Source: Sphingobacterium sp. UBA5670 (GTDB lineage: Bacteria > Bacteroidota > Bacteroidia > Sphingobacteriales > Sphingobacteriaceae). Taken from it: a stretch of 64,000 nt of DNA. The position numbers and the translations under genes are program-made. Shown piece after piece: positions 1 through 7,780 of this stretch. The stretch spans positions 124,001-188,000 of the forward strand of contig NZ_DIIM01000002.1 of assembly GCF_002420705.1 (NCBI RefSeq), given 5' to 3'. The notes under the pieces are model-generated. The model had not been told where the DNA came from, did not search any database, and saw only the letters and a program-made list of their open reading frames with translations. How positions within the stretch are numbered: the stretch's first letter is position 1; every line of letters begins with the position of its first letter.

Positions 1-74
1 TGATGAAGAACATTGGTATTGAATTTGTGTTTATTCAACGTTAGAAAACATTATTAACTGTAATATAGAATACT

Positions 75-944
75 ATGAAATGGCAAGGAGGTAAGCAAAG
101 TGGCAATTTTGAAGACCGCAGGGGAATGTCTGGTGGAGGAAAAATTGCGCTAGGTGGAATCGGGGGGATTATTGTTTTGGTGATCGGATTTTTGATGGGG
201 GGAGATCCCATGCAACTTTTACAGCAAGCTCAGAACATGGGAGCGCAAACCGAACAATCCGGACAACCGCGTGAATTAAATCCTGAAGAAAAAAGGCTTA
301 CTGAATTTTCGCTGACTGTGCTCCAAAGTACGGAGGATGTGTGGGCCAAGCTGTTTAAAGAACAGATGCAAAAGAGCTATACGCCAACGACTTTGGTTTT
401 TTACGATGGGGGGACACAGACAGATGGTTGTGGCATGGGACAGGCTTCTTACGGACCTTTCTATTGTCCGGGAGATCAGAAGATTTACCTGGATTTGAGT
501 TTTAGTAAAGAGCTATCAGATAAATTTGGAGCCAAAGGGGAGTTTGCTATGGCTTATGTGATCGCGCATGAGGTCGGACACCATATTCAGCAGTTGGTGG
601 GTTTGTTACCGAAGACCAATCAGGCCCGAGGAAAGCTCAGCGAACGAGAAAATAATAAAATCTCTGTCATGACTGAGCTGCAAGCTGATTTTTATGCCGG
701 TGTATGGGCGCATTACCTCAATGAGTTCACGGATATAAAAATTGATTACAACGATATTCTCGATGGGATGAAGGCTGCCGAAGCTGTCGGAGATGACAAA
801 TTGCAGACCGAGGCTCAGGGCTATGCGGTTCCCGAATCATTTACACATGGTACTTCCGCTCAGCGTATGGCCTGGTTTAAGAAGGGCTACGAGTCAGGTG
901 ATATGCGTTCGGGAAATACCTTTGAAGATCCGAGTCTGAAATAG
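75..944 (+). CDS. ypfJ: Neutral zinc metallopeptidase, YpfJ/KPN_02809 family
   Basis: Predicted membrane-anchored zinc metallopeptidase of the YpfJ family (Pfam Zn_peptidase). The N-terminus is short and cytoplasmic (the KWQGG opening is typical of the family), followed by a glycine-rich transmembrane helix at about residues 23-42. A Q-rich linker leads to the protease domain. The zinc motif HEVGH is at residues 165-169, and a downstream ELQAD at about 201-205 supplies the likely third ligand. The length of 289 aa is normal for the family. The gene stands alone and is followed by a strong hairpin terminator. The physiological substrate of this family is not known to me, so no pathway is assigned. 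Confidence 0.9.
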   Translation: MKWQGGKQSGNFEDRRGMSGGGKIALGGIGGIIVLVIGFLMGGDPMQLLQQAQNMGAQTEQSGQPRELNPEEKRLTEFSLTVLQSTEDVWAKLFKEQMQKSYTPTTLVFYDGGTQTDGCGMGQASYGPFYCPGDQKIYLDLSFSKELSDKFGAKGEFAMAYVIAHEVGHHIQQLVGLLPKTNQARGKLSERENNKISVMTELQADFYAGVWAHYLNEFTDIKIDYNDILDGMKAAEAVGDDKLQTEAQGYAVPESFTHGTSAQRMAWFKKGYESGDMRSGNTFEDPSLK

Positions 945-961
945 AGATCGTATCCTACTAT

Positions 962-997
962 AAAAACACCTGGTAACTAGTTATCAGGTGTTTTTTT
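962..997 (+). terminator. Intrinsic terminator after the zinc metallopeptidase
   Basis: Inverted repeat AAAACACCTG...CAGGTGTTTT with a short loop (one G-T pair near the loop), followed by seven T residues. The A-run on the left side means it could also act on the minus-strand gene that ends at 1093. Confidence 0.85.
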
Positions 998-1092
998 GCA
1001 CCTTTCATTCGATTTAGTGCAGTGATAGGATTCTCTAACGTTGATTTACGTCGATGGAATGAAGAGCCTGACAAATCCAACGAACAGCATAA

Positions 1093-2073
1093 TTACTGAA
1101 CCAGTAGATTGCAGCCACGGATATCACTTTGGTCAAAACGGCCCAATATTTCAAAAGAGCCATCCTGATATACTTTGCCCAAATCTTGTGTTGCTATAAA
1201 TGAGCACGAGTAACGATTGGCCAGATCGATAACATTAATACCACCAGTTTTATTTAACGGAACCAGGCTTAATGGATCATTGGTATCCCGAATTAAGATT
1301 TTCATCCATTTGGGAAGATGAAATATTCCCTGACCTGAAGAATAGCCCTGAGAGAGCAGTTCTGTCATGCCATACTCCGAATGAATGCCCTGGACCGCGA
1401 ACGCCTCTTCAAGAAGCTGGTGAATTTCTTGTTTGACCATTTCTTTTCGCTTGCCCTTCATTCCGCCTGTTTCCATAATGATCAGTTCCGGAAATTCGAA
1501 AGCATACTGTTCTATAAAATCAAGCAGTGCATAAGTTACGCCGAAAAGGATGGTTTTTGTGCCTTTATTTTTGAGCTGGACAAGTGAATCGTAAAGCTCT
1601 TTATGATTATAGAGAAAATAATTACTTTCAGGTTGCTCACTTTGCTTCATGAGATCATCGATCATATAGATTAAAGATGAACCGCTTCTTTCGAGGTAGG
1701 ATGGGAGCAATGCCAGGACGGCAATATCGCCGAGCGGACCATAGAAATCTTCAAAAATCTTCCGAAAAGTTCGCTCATATATACTCCGGTCAGCAACCAG
1801 ATGTTTTGATGTGACCATACCCGTTGTGCCCGAACTCGAGAATACGATTTCAGCTTCCATTCCCTCAGTAATAACCTGTTGGGTTTTAAAAAATTCGATG
1901 GGCAGGAAGGGAATATCAGTATAGTGCTGAATACTGTCTTTTTCTCTCCCCAGTAATCTGACATAGTCACGATAAACCTTACAATGCTGGCTTTGGAATC
2001 TGTAAGTATCTAAACAAAGCTGATTAAAATCATCTTCGGTTTTAATCTCAAAAAAATCCTTCCAATTCGCCAT
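1093..2073 (-). CDS. LuxE-like acyl-protein synthetase / acyltransferase
   Basis: Member of the LuxE family, an ANL-type adenylate-forming fold that activates an acyl group with ATP and passes it to a protein thiol. The nucleotide-binding loop SSSGTTG is at about residues 79-86. The C-terminus ends in GRF-DQSD-IRGCNLLVQ, with a cysteine at residue 321 of 326, near the position of the acyl-accepting cysteine of LuxE. The open frame extends eight codons upstream to a TTG at 2097, but the ATG at 2073 (MANWKDFF) is preferred. No luxC, luxD or luciferase genes are nearby, so bioluminescence is not implied. The substrate is unknown; the acyl-thioester role is inferred from the family. Confidence 0.75.
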   Translation of the reverse strand: MANWKDFFEIKTEDDFNQLCLDTYRFQSQHCKVYRDYVRLLGREKDSIQHYTDIPFLPIEFFKTQQVITEGMEAEIVFSSSGTTGMVTSKHLVADRSIYERTFRKIFEDFYGPLGDIAVLALLPSYLERSGSSLIYMIDDLMKQSEQPESNYFLYNHKELYDSLVQLKNKGTKTILFGVTYALLDFIEQYAFEFPELIIMETGGMKGKRKEMVKQEIHQLLEEAFAVQGIHSEYGMTELLSQGYSSGQGIFHLPKWMKILIRDTNDPLSLVPLNKTGGINVIDLANRYSCSFIATQDLGKVYQDGSFEILGRFDQSDIRGCNLLVQ

Positions 2074-2293
2074 AGCATTTAAAAATTTGATGAACAAAAT
2101 TAACTAAAATTTATAAATATAGGACAGGAGACTTAATTTGTATCGGTTTTATTATTTACTCATTTGAAATTTCCCAATTGCCTCGACTATTGTATCGTTT
2201 AGTTGTTGCATTTTGCATGACAGCCAAAATTGATGATTCAGGTAATCACCGTATTTTGTTGCCGATTAGTAACGTTGAATAGAGTTAGCATTT

Positions 2294-2704
2294 TTATTTT
2301 GTAATTTTTGAAAATTCAATTGACTTTTCGTCATGAGCTTTCAGATATATAGCAATGAACCTTGCTTCTGAAGTTTTCGAGTTATTATTAAATTTTAATA
2401 TGAATGTATTTTTAGGCTCATAGAATGTTTCGCCAGATTTTAATATTTTCGGTTCCTGTCCTGCTATTTCAAAGATGATTTCACCAGATATTATTATCCC
2501 AATGACTGGGCAAGGGTGGAAATGTTTAGGCGTTTCCTGTGCTTTTGGAAGCGTAATTTCTTGTGTTTCAATTTTGTGTAATTGCTGGTCTAATAGGATG
2601 TTTTGCAATTCATTTCGCTGAATTTGGGCTACTTGGGCTTTACAAGAGAAAAAGGACAGTAGAAGTGAAATAGTAACACAAAATTTTGTTTTAGAAGAAG
2701 TCAT
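2294..2704 (-). CDS. Cupin-domain lipoprotein or secreted protein
   Basis: Small protein (136 aa) with an N-terminal hydrophobic signal ending in SFFSC at about residue 21, a plausible but non-ideal lipobox. A single cupin fold follows. The first cupin motif is partly visible as HFHPCPVIGIIISG, and the second as GETFYEP. It begins two bases after the stop of the upstream cupin gene and is the last gene of a four-gene minus-strand cassette (Crp/Fnr regulator, tautomerase, cupin, cupin). The metal ligands are less complete than in the neighbouring cupin, so binding rather than catalysis is possible. Ligand and reaction are unknown. Confidence 0.7.
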   Translation of the reverse strand: MTSSKTKFCVTISLLLSFFSCKAQVAQIQRNELQNILLDQQLHKIETQEITLPKAQETPKHFHPCPVIGIIISGEIIFEIAGQEPKILKSGETFYEPKNTFILKFNNNSKTSEARFIAIYLKAHDEKSIEFSKITK

Positions 2705-2706
2705 AG

Positions 2707-3105
2707 TTAATTGTCATTTAGTTCAATAAAATAACGATCAATATTATTGTGGCTTTGGGGTGCTACCGCCAAAATGATGAGCACTTCAGTATCTAGATTT
2801 GTTATTTGATGTATTTCAAATGGAGGGATACAAAATGTATCCCCTTTTGTTGCTGTTTGAGTATTGATATCGAGTGGATTTTCAAGGGTAAATAATGCAT
2901 TTTTTATTGTCGCTTTTCCAGAAAGGATATAATAAATTTCAAGTCCTGCTTTATGATAATGAGCTGGTAAAGTCTGATTTTTATCTAATTCTATAATGAA
3001 GAATGATAATGTATTGTCCCCTGTTAAATGGGCGACTTTTTGCAACATGATATTATCTTTAGTGACTTCTTCAAGGCGTTCGAATGAATTTATTATCTCT
3101 ATCAT
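2707..3105 (-). CDS. Cytoplasmic cupin-domain protein
   Basis: Single-domain cupin of 132 aa. Both cupin signatures are intact: HYHKAGLEIYYILSG (His-x-His, then Glu, then Gly) and GDTFCIPPFEIHQITN with its metal-binding His. No signal peptide is present, so it should be cytoplasmic. It lies two bases from genes on both sides, so it is almost certainly cotranscribed and probably translationally coupled with the tautomerase upstream and the cupin lipoprotein downstream. Proteins of this size are usually metal-dependent small-molecule enzymes or sensors; the substrate cannot be read from the sequence. Confidence 0.75.
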   Translation of the reverse strand: MIEIINSFERLEEVTKDNIMLQKVAHLTGDNTLSFFIIELDKNQTLPAHYHKAGLEIYYILSGKATIKNALFTLENPLDINTQTATKGDTFCIPPFEIHQITNLDTEVLIILAVAPQSHNNIDRYFIELNDN

Positions 3106-3107
3106 TT

Positions 3108-3497
3108 CTAAACGTGGTTAAAATCTTGCATCTCACCATTTCCAAAAGACCAATTATCTTTGGAGTTTTCTACGAGTACAATAATGATATCTTTTGGAGA
3201 AACGTTGGTTAGCGTAGAAATCTTAAAAGATATAGCTCGATACAAATTACTTTTTTGTAAAGCATCTCTACCGGTAGCTGCAATAATTTGAATAATAATA
3301 ATGTCGCTGGTATGGCTTATACCTAAATATTCTTGCGGAAACCGAAGTTGGGATGGTCCAATATTTTCTATGATATGAAAAAAATCGTTTTCAGGAATAC
3401 GAAATTCATCAATTAATGCACGATGTACAGCACTGGAAATAAGATTTTGAGTAGCTATATCGTGTTTTTCAGATAAGGTGATTCTTACTAAAGGCAT
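3108..3497 (-). CDS. Tautomerase family protein
   Basis: Protein of 129 aa related to the longer tautomerase group (Tautomerase_2, 4-oxalocrotonate tautomerase/MIF fold). The open frame runs upstream to 3533, but the ATG at 3497 begins MPLVRITL. That places proline directly after the initiator Met, as needed for the catalytic N-terminal proline of this superfamily, so this start is firmly preferred. These enzymes use Pro1 as a general base in keto-enol tautomerisation or dehalogenation-like reactions. It follows the Crp/Fnr gene by 42 bases and precedes a cupin by two. A role in turning over a small carbonyl or aromatic compound sensed by the regulator is inference. Confidence 0.8.
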   Translation of the reverse strand: MPLVRITLSEKHDIATQNLISSAVHRALIDEFRIPENDFFHIIENIGPSQLRFPQEYLGISHTSDIIIIQIIAATGRDALQKSNLYRAISFKISTLTNVSPKDIIIVLVENSKDNWSFGNGEMQDFNHV

Positions 3498-3539
3498 GGT
3501 AATGAGTTTTAATTTCATTACAAAGCTCAGCAAGAAAAT

Positions 3540-4085
3540 TTACTTTCTATCTTGATATAGGTCAAGACTTTTAATTCGTGAAAGTGTTTCAGGCCGAATT
3601 TTGAGGTAGGATGCGATAAGATGCTGTGGGAATTTTTGCTCAATCTGTTTTCGATTTTCAATCAACTGCAAATAGCGTTCTTTAGCCTTGAGTTTTATTA
3701 AAGCTGTTTCTTTAAAACATTTATTGATAAACAAAAGATCTGATATTTTTTTAAAGATATAAGCCCATTTCTGCTGCTTCATAAGTTCATCATAATGATT
3801 TTTATCCATGGTATAGATCATTGTATCAGAATAAGCTTTTAAGAATGCGGGGGAGGGAACCCCAGTTATAAAGCTTCTATAGGAAGTAATGATACTTTGT
3901 TCGTAATAAAGCTCGCTCACAATGAAATTACTGTCGGCGTCTTCAAAATATCCATATAATGTGCCGCTGTGAACGATGCCAATGTGATTGCACACTTCAT
4001 TTTCTTTTACAAAAAAATCATTCTTTTTGATTTGGATGGCTTTACATTCGCTCCTAAATAAATCGATGTTTTCTTTGGTTAACAT
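3540..4085 (-). CDS. Crp/Fnr-family transcriptional regulator
   Basis: Regulator of 181 aa. The N-terminal half is a cyclic-nucleotide-binding-type beta barrel (residues about 15-110, with VKENEVCNHIGIVHSGTLYGYF). The C-terminal helix-turn-helix is compact (QHLIASYLKIRPETLSRIKS). The C-terminal domain is short, as in the many Bacteroidota members of this family that lack the Fnr cysteines. I see no Fe-S cysteine cluster. It heads the minus-strand cassette that continues with a tautomerase and two cupins, so it probably controls those genes; the effector is unknown. Confidence 0.85.
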   Translation of the reverse strand: MLTKENIDLFRSECKAIQIKKNDFFVKENEVCNHIGIVHSGTLYGYFEDADSNFIVSELYYEQSIITSYRSFITGVPSPAFLKAYSDTMIYTMDKNHYDELMKQQKWAYIFKKISDLLFINKCFKETALIKLKAKERYLQLIENRKQIEQKFPQHLIASYLKIRPETLSRIKSLDLYQDRK

Positions 4086-4209
4086 AATTTGTGTATAAGA
4101 TTTGTAAATGTAGACCCAACATATAAGATTGGAAAAAGACAGATAGTTTGGGGATTATATTGATGAGCTGGTGTCTAGATGTTTAGATCTGACACCAACT
4201 CTTATTTTT

Positions 4210-4953
4210 TTACAGCATACCACCATCAACAGGTAGAACCTGTCCAGTTACGTATGCCGATAAGTCAGAGGCTAAATAAAGGCATGCATTCGCAACATCT
4301 TCTGGTTCTCCGGCACGTTTTAAAGGAATACCTGCTTCCCATCCGGCCACAACTTTAGGATCCAGTACATCTGTCATTTCTGTACGTATAAACCCTGGAG
4401 CTACTACGTTTGCACGGATATTCCGAGAACCCAGTTCTTTGGCGATGGATTTTGTGAATCCGATAATACCCGCTTTTGATGCGGCATAATTTGCCTGACC
4501 AGCATTTCCTTGCACACCCACAACGGATGACATATTGATAAATGAACCTTTACGGTTTTTCATCATGATTTTTGAAGCAGCCTTTGTAACGTTAAAGACA
4601 GATTTTAAGTTGACGTTTAATACATCATCCCAATTCTCTTCGGTCATGCGCATCAAAAGGCCATCTTTTGTAATACCAGCATTATTTACAACGATATCCA
4701 ATCCTCCAAAATCGGCCACGATGGAGTTGATTAATTGTTCCGCTTCTTCGAATTTTGAAGCATCAGAACGATAGCCAATTACTTTGGTGCCAAAAGCTTG
4801 TAGCTCCTGCTCCAAAGCCTGTCCTTTTTCGACAGAAGAAAGATAAGTGAAAGCAACTTTAGCACCATGTTGTGCAAACACTTCCGCAATTTTTCTTCCG
4901 ATTCCTTTTGATGCTCCTGTTACTAAAGCAATTTTTCCTTCGAGTATTTTCAT
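4210..4953 (-). CDS. fabG: 3-oxoacyl-[acyl-carrier-protein] reductase FabG
   Basis: NADPH-dependent reduction of 3-oxoacyl-ACP in the fatty acid elongation cycle. This is a classical short-chain dehydrogenase of 247 aa: cofactor motif TGASKGIG at 12-19, NNAG at 90-93, catalytic Ser in MSS at 142-143, and YAASK with Tyr156 and Lys160. The C-terminal SAYVTGQVLPVDGGML is the standard FabG ending. The gene stands alone here, with no other fab genes beside it, which is common in Bacteroidota. It is divergent from mqo across about 500 bases. Confidence 0.95.
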   Translation of the reverse strand: MKILEGKIALVTGASKGIGRKIAEVFAQHGAKVAFTYLSSVEKGQALEQELQAFGTKVIGYRSDASKFEEAEQLINSIVADFGGLDIVVNNAGITKDGLLMRMTEENWDDVLNVNLKSVFNVTKAASKIMMKNRKGSFINMSSVVGVQGNAGQANYAASKAGIIGFTKSIAKELGSRNIRANVVAPGFIRTEMTDVLDPKVVAGWEAGIPLKRAGEPEDVANACLYLASDLSAYVTGQVLPVDGGML

Positions 4954-5449
4954 CTGTATAAGTTATTTGTTCGTCAATTGTACACTTCTAAGGCCCTTGA
5001 TGCGCTTTCTGTCTTTCATCTACACCTGTCGCTGGAATTCGATAAGAGAAATGAATTCGATTCACCTGGTTTACCTTGTGATACTGCAGTGCTGCTGTTT
5101 TTCAGTACACCGTAGCAACGAATAAATGATACGGTTTCATCGCTATTGTGCACACTATTGCCTGTCCATGTTTTGCAAAAATGTTAAAACTATATTATAA
5201 CACAAAATCTTTCGCTAAATAACGGTTTAAAATACCAAAACATTGTGGGTTGCTCTCGTGTTTATTTTCGAGCGAGCACTTGTCTTCGGAATATAAATTT
5301 AGGATTTGATAGTAAGCGATCGCTCACTTAGGATTATTTTAATAAATCAATGGTATTTTTGAATAAGTGGTTCTAAAAAGTACAGTTTTTTGACAAAAGA
5401 CTTGGGGGTTTACCAAAAACTATATTAAATTTGCATCAATCACAAAAAC
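4954..5449. other. Divergent intergenic region fabG/mqo
   Basis: About 500 bases without a convincing gene. The short plus-strand frame inside has no family features. The right end holds the mqo promoter. I found no clear promoter for fabG and no convincing RNA structure in the remainder. Confidence 0.5.
5402..5433 (+). promoter_or_regulatory. Promoter of mqo (Bacteroidetes type)
   Basis: TTG at 5402-5404, a 21-base spacer, then a perfect TAnnTTTG element (TAAATTTG, 5426-5433). The start site is expected around 5438-5440, giving a leader of about ten bases before the ATG at 5450. Confidence 0.7.
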
Positions 5450-6949
5450 ATGAGCAAAAAATCAAAAAAAGAAGTTGACGTTGTTCTAATCGGCGCCGGT
5501 ATTATGAGTGCTACTTTGGGTACTCTAATCAATGAATTAAGCCCAGACGTTAATATTGAAATTCTTGAGCGTTTGGATGTTGTGGCTGCTGAAAGTTCTG
5601 ACGCTTGGAATAATGCTGGCACGGGCCACTCTGCCTTGTGCGAGTTAAATTATACCCCGGAACAGAAAGATGGTTCTGTAAAGATTGATAAAGCAGTTAA
5701 AATTGCGGAGCAATTTGAAGTGTCTAAGCAATTTTGGTCCTACCTCGTTGATAAAGGCATTATTGCCCAACCTGAAAATTTTATCCGTAGTATTCCACAC
5801 ATGAGTGCGGTTTTTGGTGAAAAAGATGCCAAATTCCTAAAAACAAGGTGGGAAACGTTGACGACCCAAAACTTGTTCAAGGGCATGGAATATACGGAAG
5901 ATCCTACATTGTTGAAATCGTGGATTCCATTGATGATGGAGGGACGCGCAGCAGATGAAAAAATCGCCGCGACTAAAATGGATCTCGGCACAGATGTTAA
6001 TTTTGGTTCATTGACACGTGATTTGATCGCTAATCTTGAACATAAAGAAAATATTTCTATTTCCTTAAGCCACGAAGTTGTTGATATCGAACGTGAAGAC
6101 GATGGTCGCTGGGAAGTGGAAGTCAAAGATTTAAAAACTGGCGTAAAACGAGAGATTAAAGCTAAATTTGTTTTTATCGGAGCTGGTGGTCACTCTTTGT
6201 TACTGTTAGAAAAATCAGGTATTCCAGAAGCCAAAGGTTATGGTGGTTTTCCGGTAGGAGGCCAATGGCTACGTTGTGTGAATGAAGAGATCATTAATAC
6301 ACATCATGCGAAAGTATACGGTAAAGCTTCTGTAGGCGCGCCACCGATGTCGGTTCCCCATTTAGATACCCGCTATATCGATGGCAAGCAAGCATTATTG
6401 TTTGGACCATATGCTGGTTTTTCAACTAAATTCTTGAAACAAGGTTCTTATTTCGATTTACCTGCCTCCATCAAATTGTCCAATATTCGCCCGATGTTGT
6501 CGGCCGGACTTGACAATTTACCTTTGACGAAGTATCTTATTACTGAAGTCATGAAGTCACCAAAAGATAAACTAGAGTCTTTAAAACAATTTATGCCTAC
6601 AGCTAAATTGGAGGATTGGGTTATCGAGAAAGCAGGACAACGTGTTCAGGTCATCAAGAAAGATGAAAAGAAAGGTGGGATTCTCGAATTTGGTACAGAA
6701 GTCGTGTCTAGTGCAGACGGTTCTATTGCAGCTTTATTGGGGGCATCTCCAGGAGCTTCTACATCCGTTGCGATTATGATTAGCCTTTTAAAGAAATGTT
6801 TCCCTGAACGTGCGAAATCAGATGAATACCGTAAAAAACTACGTGAGATGATTCCTTCACACGGGAAGTCGTTGAACGACGATGCACAACTTTGTAAAGA
6901 AACGCGTACACGTACGCACAAAGCGTTGAAATTGATTGATATAGCGTAA
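5450..6949 (+). CDS. mqo: Malate:quinone oxidoreductase
   Basis: FAD-dependent, membrane-associated enzyme that oxidises malate to oxaloacetate and passes electrons to the quinone pool. It is an alternative to the NAD-linked malate dehydrogenase. The dinucleotide fold GAGIMSATLG lies at about residues 17-26, with the conserved NNAGTGHSALCELNYTP stretch near 53-69. The length of 499 aa matches the family. No signal peptide or membrane helix is visible, as expected for a peripheral enzyme. The promoter lies directly upstream, and a TPP riboswitch follows within 30 bases of the stop, so the two transcription units are close but distinct. Confidence 0.96.
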   Translation: MSKKSKKEVDVVLIGAGIMSATLGTLINELSPDVNIEILERLDVVAAESSDAWNNAGTGHSALCELNYTPEQKDGSVKIDKAVKIAEQFEVSKQFWSYLVDKGIIAQPENFIRSIPHMSAVFGEKDAKFLKTRWETLTTQNLFKGMEYTEDPTLLKSWIPLMMEGRAADEKIAATKMDLGTDVNFGSLTRDLIANLEHKENISISLSHEVVDIEREDDGRWEVEVKDLKTGVKREIKAKFVFIGAGGHSLLLLEKSGIPEAKGYGGFPVGGQWLRCVNEEIINTHHAKVYGKASVGAPPMSVPHLDTRYIDGKQALLFGPYAGFSTKFLKQGSYFDLPASIKLSNIRPMLSAGLDNLPLTKYLITEVMKSPKDKLESLKQFMPTAKLEDWVIEKAGQRVQVIKKDEKKGGILEFGTEVVSSADGSIAALLGASPGASTSVAIMISLLKKCFPERAKSDEYRKKLREMIPSHGKSLNDDAQLCKETRTRTHKALKLIDIA

Positions 6950-6967
6950 TCAATTCGACAGAAAATA

Positions 6968-7095
6968 TACTTATGGGGTGCTTGGAATGATCATAGTTCA
7001 TTCTCGGCTGAGATTATACCCAATAAAAGCGATTGTACCTCCATGTCCAATCGCTTTTATATACCTGATCCAGGTAATGCTGGCGTAGGGATTTA
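6968..7095 (+). promoter_or_regulatory. TPP (thiamine pyrophosphate) riboswitch, THI element
   Basis: Conserved thi-box pieces appear in the right order: GGGGTGC (6975-6981), a P3 hairpin with arms GAATGA/TCATTC, CGGCTGAGATTATACCC (7005-7021), then ACCTGATCCAGGTAATGC and TGGCGTAGGGA ending at 7091. Between ACCC and ACCTGAT there is an extra hairpin with 13-base arms (7023-7035 and 7048-7060), a facultative stem at a position where THI elements vary. It sits about 70 bases ahead of the transporter start. Binding of TPP should repress the downstream genes. A T-run near 7112 is present but I cannot draw a convincing terminator stem for it, so translational control is equally likely. Confidence 0.93.
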
Positions 7096-7165
7096 ATTTC
7101 AATAAAAACATCCGTTTTTTCTCCCGTAGGTTTATTATGAATTACACGAAATAATAAACAAGGCG

Positions 7166-7780
7166 ATGACTTCTGAAACAATTTTCGAAGCTTTTATAAA
7201 ACAGATACAACAAGCTACAATAGCGGAATGGCTGGGGGTATCTTTTGGAATTTTGCAGGTTTGGTTTTCTCGACAAAATAAATCTATCAATTATATTTTT
7301 GGGATTATCGGTATTCTTATATCGGTATACGTATTATTCCATGCGAAACTATATGCAGAAATATTATTGCATCTATATTATTTGATCATGAGCATTTATG
7401 GCTGGATCTATTGGAAATATAGTCGTGATGTAGCTACGCCCATAACACACTGCGAAACGAAAGAATGGTGGATAGTAGGGGCAATCTGTGCCGTCGGTTT
7501 TCTGTTGTTTTATTTTGGATTGGTACATTTAACGGACTCGGATGTACCGCTTTGGGACTCTGCAGTTTCCTGTACAGCTTGGGCAGGGATGTGGTTATTA
7601 GCAAAACGAAAGATAGAAAATTGGATCTTGCTGAATATCAGTAATCTGATGGCAATTCCTTTGTTGATCCATAAAGGACTATTTCTTTATTCGGGCCTGA
7701 CTTTGTTTTTATTTGTCATGGCATTTAGTGGATATTTTAATTGGAGGAGAATTATAAGTGAAGAAAGATATGCAACTTAA
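7166..7780 (+). CDS. pnuT: Thiamine transporter, PnuC/PnuT family
   Basis: Integral membrane protein of 204 aa with about seven hydrophobic segments and the PnuC-family signature region around AEWLGVSFGILQVWFSRQ and YYLIMSIYGWIYW. PnuC proteins import nicotinamide riboside. The PnuT branch imports thiamine and is typically placed under TPP riboswitches in Bacteroidota. The riboswitch upstream therefore argues for thiamine as substrate. A tiny frame (ATG 7136 to TAA 7153, five codons) lies in the leader and has no known role. The gene overlaps the next by 23 bases. Confidence 0.88.
   Translation: MTSETIFEAFIKQIQQATIAEWLGVSFGILQVWFSRQNKSINYIFGIIGILISVYVLFHAKLYAEILLHLYYLIMSIYGWIYWKYSRDVATPITHCETKEWWIVGAICAVGFLLFYFGLVHLTDSDVPLWDSAVSCTAWAGMWLLAKRKIENWILLNISNLMAIPLLIHKGLFLYSGLTLFLFVMAFSGYFNWRRIISEERYAT

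Noticed and set aside
1..74. Short frame ending ...FVFIQR-stop at about position 44
   Set aside because: It could be the tail of a gene upstream of the window, but too little is visible to support it.
7023..7060. Strong hairpin after mqo that looks like a terminator
   Set aside because: It lies inside the TPP aptamer between conserved segments and lacks a T-tract of useful length, so it is treated as part of the riboswitch.
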